A program made the translations under genes and the position numbers. DNA of 64,000 bases, taken from CAUZWH01 sp965247665 (lineage in GTDB: Bacteria > Pseudomonadota > Alphaproteobacteria > SHVV01). Shown here piece after piece: positions 60,434-64,000 of the stretch (within the stretch, counting starts at the first letter, position 1; each line of letters starts with the position of its first letter). The stretch lies in the NCBI GenBank assembly GCA_965247665.1, contig CBDFHH010000002.1, forward strand, positions 62,001 through 126,000, given 5' to 3'. The notes beneath the pieces are model-generated. The model ran no database searches, was not told where the DNA came from, and worked only from the letters and a program-made list of their open reading frames with translations.

Positions 60434-61798
60434 TTGTTGCACCGCATTTGTCGGCGTCCCACCGTCCGGTTCCTCTCGGCGTGTTGCGCGGGCATGCTGG
60501 TGCTTCTCGTCGCGTTGAACTCGGCGCAGTCGAGGTCGCTTTCGCTGATCCGCGACGCCGAAATCGAAACTATCATCGGCTCTTACGCCGCGCCACTGTT
60601 CGCGGCGGCCGGACTCTATCCCTCCTCCGTCGAAATCAAGCTGGTGAAAAGCAGCGACGTCAACGCTTTCGTCGCCGGCGGCCAGCGGATCTTCATCTTC
60701 ACCGGACTGCTCCAGGCATCGGACCATCCCGACGAGGTTAGGGGCGCGATTGCGCACGAGGTTGGCCACATCGCCGGCGGTCATCTGGCGCGCCTGCACG
60801 ACCAGCTGCGTCGCGCCAACTCGCAGGCGATTATCTCGACCCTGATCGGCATTGCCGCCGCGATTAGCGGCGGCAGCAGCGCCGGCGCGGCGGTAATCGG
60901 TGGCGGGCAGCATGTCGCCCAACGATCCCTGCTGAAATACAGCCGCATTCAAGAGTCGGCCGCCGACCAGGCAGCGCTCGGCTATCTCAAAAAGACCGGA
61001 AACTCGCCCCGCGGCCTGCTCACATTTCTCGAGAAGCTGAGCGACCAGGAGGTTCTGCTCGCAAACCGCCAGGACCCCTACGTCCGCACGCATCCCCTGG
61101 CGCGTGAACGGGCTGCGCTGCTGCGCACCCAGGTCGAGAAGTCGCCGATTCAAGGCGCGCAAACGGGGACGGGCGAGTTGCTCGCCTTCGCGCGCATGAA
61201 AGCCAAATTAAGCGGTTTCCTCGACCACCCTACCAAGACTCTGCGACTCTACCCCGCTTCGGACAGCAGCCAGCCAGCACGTTACGCGCGCGCAATCGCT
61301 TATCATCGCCAGGCCGATTTCCCGACCGCTCTGGCTGAGGTCGATGGACTCCTCGCCGAGTCACCCAACGATCCGTTTTTTCACGAGTTAAAGGGGCAGA
61401 TCCTTTTTGAATCGGGCAAGGTGGCGCGAGCGATCGCCCCGCTGAGCCGCGCCGTTCAAATACTACCCGATGCACCCATGCTTCGCTTCAGCCTGGCTCG
61501 AGCTCAGATCGCGACCAACGACCCAACCAATAATCGTGCGGCGATCAACCATCTACGCGCGGTTGTCGAGTTCGATCCCGATGCGACCGGCGCGTGGCAG
61601 CAGCTCGCTATAGCCTATGGCCGCAACGGTCAGCTCGGCCTCTCTTCGCTGTCGAGCGCCGAGTTCGGTGTTCGCGCCGGCCGCAAACGCGACGCGCGCT
61701 ACCATGCCGGGCGTGCCCTGCGGTTACTTCCACAGGGCTCACCCGGTTGGCTGCGCGCCAAGGACATCGAGATCGCTGCGGGCAAGAAGGGCAAATAA
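60434..61798 (+). CDS. BepA-like M48 metalloprotease with TPR repeats
   Basis: A 454-residue periplasmic zinc protease. An N-terminal signal peptide is present from TTG 60434 (ATG 60494 would give a shorter one). The zinc site is A-H-E-V-G-H near residue 112 with the third ligand in E-S-A-A-D-Q near residue 178. The C-terminal part (~280-450) looks like TPR repeats. Relatives such as BepA degrade misfolded outer-membrane proteins and help LptD assembly. The next gene is a DsbA-like oxidoreductase, a related envelope function. Confidence 0.9.
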   Translation: MLHRICRRPTVRFLSACCAGMLVLLVALNSAQSRSLSLIRDAEIETIIGSYAAPLFAAAGLYPSSVEIKLVKSSDVNAFVAGGQRIFIFTGLLQASDHPDEVRGAIAHEVGHIAGGHLARLHDQLRRANSQAIISTLIGIAAAISGGSSAGAAVIGGGQHVAQRSLLKYSRIQESAADQAALGYLKKTGNSPRGLLTFLEKLSDQEVLLANRQDPYVRTHPLARERAALLRTQVEKSPIQGAQTGTGELLAFARMKAKLSGFLDHPTKTLRLYPASDSSQPARYARAIAYHRQADFPTALAEVDGLLAESPNDPFFHELKGQILFESGKVARAIAPLSRAVQILPDAPMLRFSLARAQIATNDPTNNRAAINHLRAVVEFDPDATGAWQQLAIAYGRNGQLGLSSLSSAEFGVRAGRKRDARYHAGRALRLLPQGSPGWLRAKDIEIAAGKKGK

Positions 61799-61885
61799 AT
61801 TCATACATCCGCGCTTGTGTTCGCCCCTCGGGTCAACCCATGATGACGCGGTGCGCCCGTCGGAGATGACGATGAACATATCGAC

Positions 61886-62647
61886 ATGATTCCGTACCGC
61901 CTTGGCTCGGTCGTGGTCTGCGTTATCGGCATCCTGCTCGTGCTTTTTGCCCCGAGCCACGCAGCAGAAACGCTGTCCAAGCAACAGCACACCGAAATCG
62001 AGCGTATCATTGAGCGGTATCTGCTCGACAACCCGGACTTCATGCTCGAGGTGCTGCGTCGCGTCACCCGCTATCAGGAGGAGCAGGAAGCGAAGCGGGT
62101 CCGCGACAGCCTGGTCCGACACAGCGACGATTTGTACGGTGACCCGAACTCCGTGAAGCTAGGCGACCCCGGCGCGAACGTCACCATTGTCGAGTTCTTC
62201 GACTATCGCTGCGGCTACTGTAAGCGCAATCACCCCATCGTCACCGCGTTCCGCGAACAGAACCGGGACGTCAATGTGATTTACAAGGAATTCCCGATCC
62301 TTGGGCCGGAATCGGTGTTCGCGTCGCGCGCGGCGATCGCAGCCCGCAAGCAAGGCAAATACTGGGACTTTCACGACGCGCTGATGTCGACGCGCGGGAA
62401 GTTGACCGAGCGGCATGTGCTCGCGCTGGCGAAAGAGGTCGGGCTCGATCTGGTAAAGCTGCGCCGCGATATCGGCACACCCGAGATCGATCAGGTAATC
62501 CAGAGCAATCACCGACTGGCCCAAGCACTCGGCATAAATGGCACACCGGGTTTCGTCATCGGTGACAATGTCGTGCCGGGCTTCCTTTCCACGGAACGCC
62601 TTGCCCTCGCGGTCGACCAAGCCCGAGCCGGTTGCCGGTCCTGCTAA
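61886..62647 (+). CDS. DsbA-family thioredoxin-like protein
   Basis: A 253-residue periplasmic disulfide oxidoreductase. A signal peptide (A-P-S-H-A-A) is followed by a helical N-terminal region (~28-85) and a thioredoxin fold with C-G-Y-C in F-F-D-Y-R-C-G-Y-C-K near residue 113 and the cis-Pro in N-G-T-P-G-F-V near residue 219. Arrangement (N-terminal helices before the domain) is common in alphaproteobacterial DsbA/ScsC-like proteins. A C-terminal C-R-S-C adds two Cys residues. Confidence 0.9.
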   Translation: MIPYRLGSVVVCVIGILLVLFAPSHAAETLSKQQHTEIERIIERYLLDNPDFMLEVLRRVTRYQEEQEAKRVRDSLVRHSDDLYGDPNSVKLGDPGANVTIVEFFDYRCGYCKRNHPIVTAFREQNRDVNVIYKEFPILGPESVFASRAAIAARKQGKYWDFHDALMSTRGKLTERHVLALAKEVGLDLVKLRRDIGTPEIDQVIQSNHRLAQALGINGTPGFVIGDNVVPGFLSTERLALAVDQARAGCRSC

Positions 62648-62659
62648 CGGCGCCAGGCG

Positions 62660-62941
62660 GTGGACCGACTTGTCGAATCCGGCGAACACGAGGCTTGGCT
62701 TACCGGATACGATCTACGTTATTTCATGGCCGAACTCCGCTTCGACAACGAATACGGGCTCGGCGTCGTCGCCGCGCAGCGCACCATGTCTCAAGGGCGT
62801 GTCGACAAGCGCCAAATCAAGCGATACTTGGTCCACATCCGACGCGCGATGGAGAAAGTCGACGTGAACCGTCAGTCTGGTCCGGTGCGCGTCGTCCCCG
62901 CGCCGGAACCCGGTCGCCCTGGACATGTGCGCACCAACTAA
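62660..62941 (+). CDS. Hypothetical protein
   Basis: A 93-residue frame from GTG 62660, 12 bp after the dsbA-like gene, and overlapping the next gene by 18 bases. Nothing in it is recognised. A hydrophilic, basic middle part (D-K-R-Q-I-K-R-Y-L) and no signal peptide are seen. It may be a real short operon member. Confidence 0.4.
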   Translation: MDRLVESGEHEAWLTGYDLRYFMAELRFDNEYGLGVVAAQRTMSQGRVDKRQIKRYLVHIRRAMEKVDVNRQSGPVRVVPAPEPGRPGHVRTN

Positions 62942-64000
62942 CCTCTCCGCAGCAATTGCTACCGGTACCGCGTGGGTCTGCCTGATCCTGAGCGTGTGGG
63001 CCTACGGCACTCCGCTTGCTGCCGACGAGACGTTTGCTTCCGAACGCCATTCGTTTCGCCTGTTGCAGGTCGCCAGAGGTCTCGACCGCCCTTGGAGTCT
63101 CGCGTTCCTCCCCGACGGAAGAATGCTCGTCACCGAGCGCCACGGCCGCCTGCGCTTGATCGCGGATGGCGAAGTGCAGCGGCAAGCGGTTGCGGGATTG
63201 CCGGACAACATTCGGGCCGGCGGACAAGGCGGCTTGCTCGACGTGGTCCTACATCCGGACTTCGCCGCCAACCGCCGAATTTATCTGTCCTATGCGGGCC
63301 ATGCTGGGGGCGGGGTGGGCACCGAAGTCGTGCACGCCCGCTTGGAAGGCAATCGCCTAACCGACGTCACGACCATCTTCCGCGCCCTGCCCAAATCTCG
63401 AGGTGGGCGCCATTTCGGCTCACGCTTGCTGTTTGACGGGGCCGGCTATCTCTACATCACGCTCGGGGATCGCGCCGAACGCGACAGCGCCCAGAAGCTT
63501 GATGACCACCGTGGCAGCGTTATCCGGCTGTGGGCGGACGGTCGTGTTCCCAGCAGCAATCCGTTCGTCTCGTCAAGCGGCGCAAAGCCGGAGATCTTCA
63601 CCTACGGCAACCGCAACGTTCAGGGGATCGCACTGCAGCCGGGAAGCGGTTTGGTGTGGATGCACGAGCACGGCCCGCGCGGTGGGGACGAGGTCAACGT
63701 CGTCAAAGCGGGCGCCAACTATGGATGGCCCCTGGTAAGCCACGGCATCAACTACGATGGATCAACCATTTCGCAGAGTCCGACCCGGCCCGGCGTCGAG
63801 CCGCCCATCCACACCTGGGTCCCCTCGATCGCACCCTCGGGCATGACGTTTTACGATGGCGACGCGTTCCTCGATTGGCGCGGAGATCTGTTCGTCGGCG
63901 CCCTCAGGGACCGCTTGCTCGTCCGCCTCAAAGTCAAGGAAGGAGCGATCGTTTACGAGGAACGACTGCTACGCGGCGAAATCGGGCGCATTCGCGACGT
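62924..64000 (+). CDS. PQQ-dependent sugar (aldose/sorbosone) dehydrogenase, 3' end outside window
   Basis: The open frame runs from ATG 62924 to the window end (359 codons). An N-terminal signal peptide ends near P-L-A-A-D-E. The mature part is a GSDH-type six-blade beta propeller: G-L-D-R-P-W-S-L-A-F-L-P-D-G, M-L-V-T-E-R-H-G-R-L, G-G-L-L-D-V-V-L-H-P-D-F, Y-L-Y-I-T-L-G-D, Y-G-N-R-N-V-Q-G, H-E-H-G-P-R-G-G-D-E and G-A-N-Y-G-W-P. These match soluble quinoprotein glucose dehydrogenase/Asd relatives, including the His and Arg near the PQQ site. Substrate unknown. Confidence 0.9.

Noticed and set aside
1..64000. CRISPR array or known multi-gene defence system
   Set aside because: No regularly spaced repeats beyond two short tandem arrays (22604-22644, 27447-27495) without spacers, and no cas, restriction-modification or other defence genes apart from the lone HEPN-like protein.

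Overview
The window is a GC-rich chromosomal segment from an alphaproteobacterium, most likely a Rhodospirillales-like lineage. Evidence for this: the block prfB - penicillin-binding protein 1A - N-acetylmuramoyl-alanine amidase - rne (49.8-57.7 kb) has an alphaproteobacterial order; a GTTC-N7-GTTC LexA box of alphaproteobacterial type sits at dinB (14919-14933); and a DUF1127 protein lies next to a GcvA-like LysR regulator. No rRNA, tRNA or CRISPR was seen. The species cannot be named from sequence alone.

Layout. 0-6.4 kb: 3' end of a cystathionine beta-lyase gene, hisI, a low-GC HEPN-like gene, DUF1127/LysR, and a complete modABC molybdate importer with a Mo-box-like inverted repeat in front. 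6.4-10.1 kb: a mobile segment with a decayed IS6-family element (6410-7203), three tyrosine-recombinase genes or fragments and a small secreted protein. 10.3-14.9 kb: a possible nitrogen-compound catabolic group: isochorismatase-like hydrolase, orphan NMT1-type binding protein, a one-chain nitrile hydratase (beta N-terminal half fused to a cobalt-type alpha subunit) and a Rieske oxygenase. 14.9-22.4 kb: SOS-controlled dinB, an ACT-like protein, a complete livKHMGF branched-chain amino-acid/amide transporter and a MarR regulator with three repeated operators. 22.7-26.8 kb: alaS and recA.

26.8-41.1 kb is an accessory zone: a decayed VOC dioxygenase, DUF962 and fatty-acid desaturase genes, an MFS transporter, three amidohydrolases under a MarR regulator with the remnant of an ABC binding protein among them, a tyrosine-phosphatase-like protein, a membrane class III cyclase, and a gene graveyard (phytanoyl-CoA dioxygenase fragment, M16 peptidase start, IS1380 transposase remnant, xanthine-dehydrogenase tail) around an intact SDR gene. 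41.1-64 kb is mainly housekeeping: anmK, tyrS, a large AsmA/YhdP-like protein, glnE, prfB with a programmed +1 frameshift, mrcA, amiC, rne, an aminotransferase, gamma-glutamyltransferase, a BepA-like M48 protease, a DsbA-like thioredoxin and the start of a PQQ-type sugar dehydrogenase that runs off the window.

How the genes work together. Cell-envelope genes (anmK, AsmA/YhdP, PBP1A, AmiC, BepA-like, DsbA-like) cluster in the right half. Two nitrogen themes appear: uptake (liv) with glutamine-synthetase control (glnE), and the nitrile hydratase/hydrolase group. No convincing new defence system was found. The most distinctive items are the fused nitrile hydratase, the HEPN-like low-GC gene, the recombinase cluster and several unusually clear regulatory sites.
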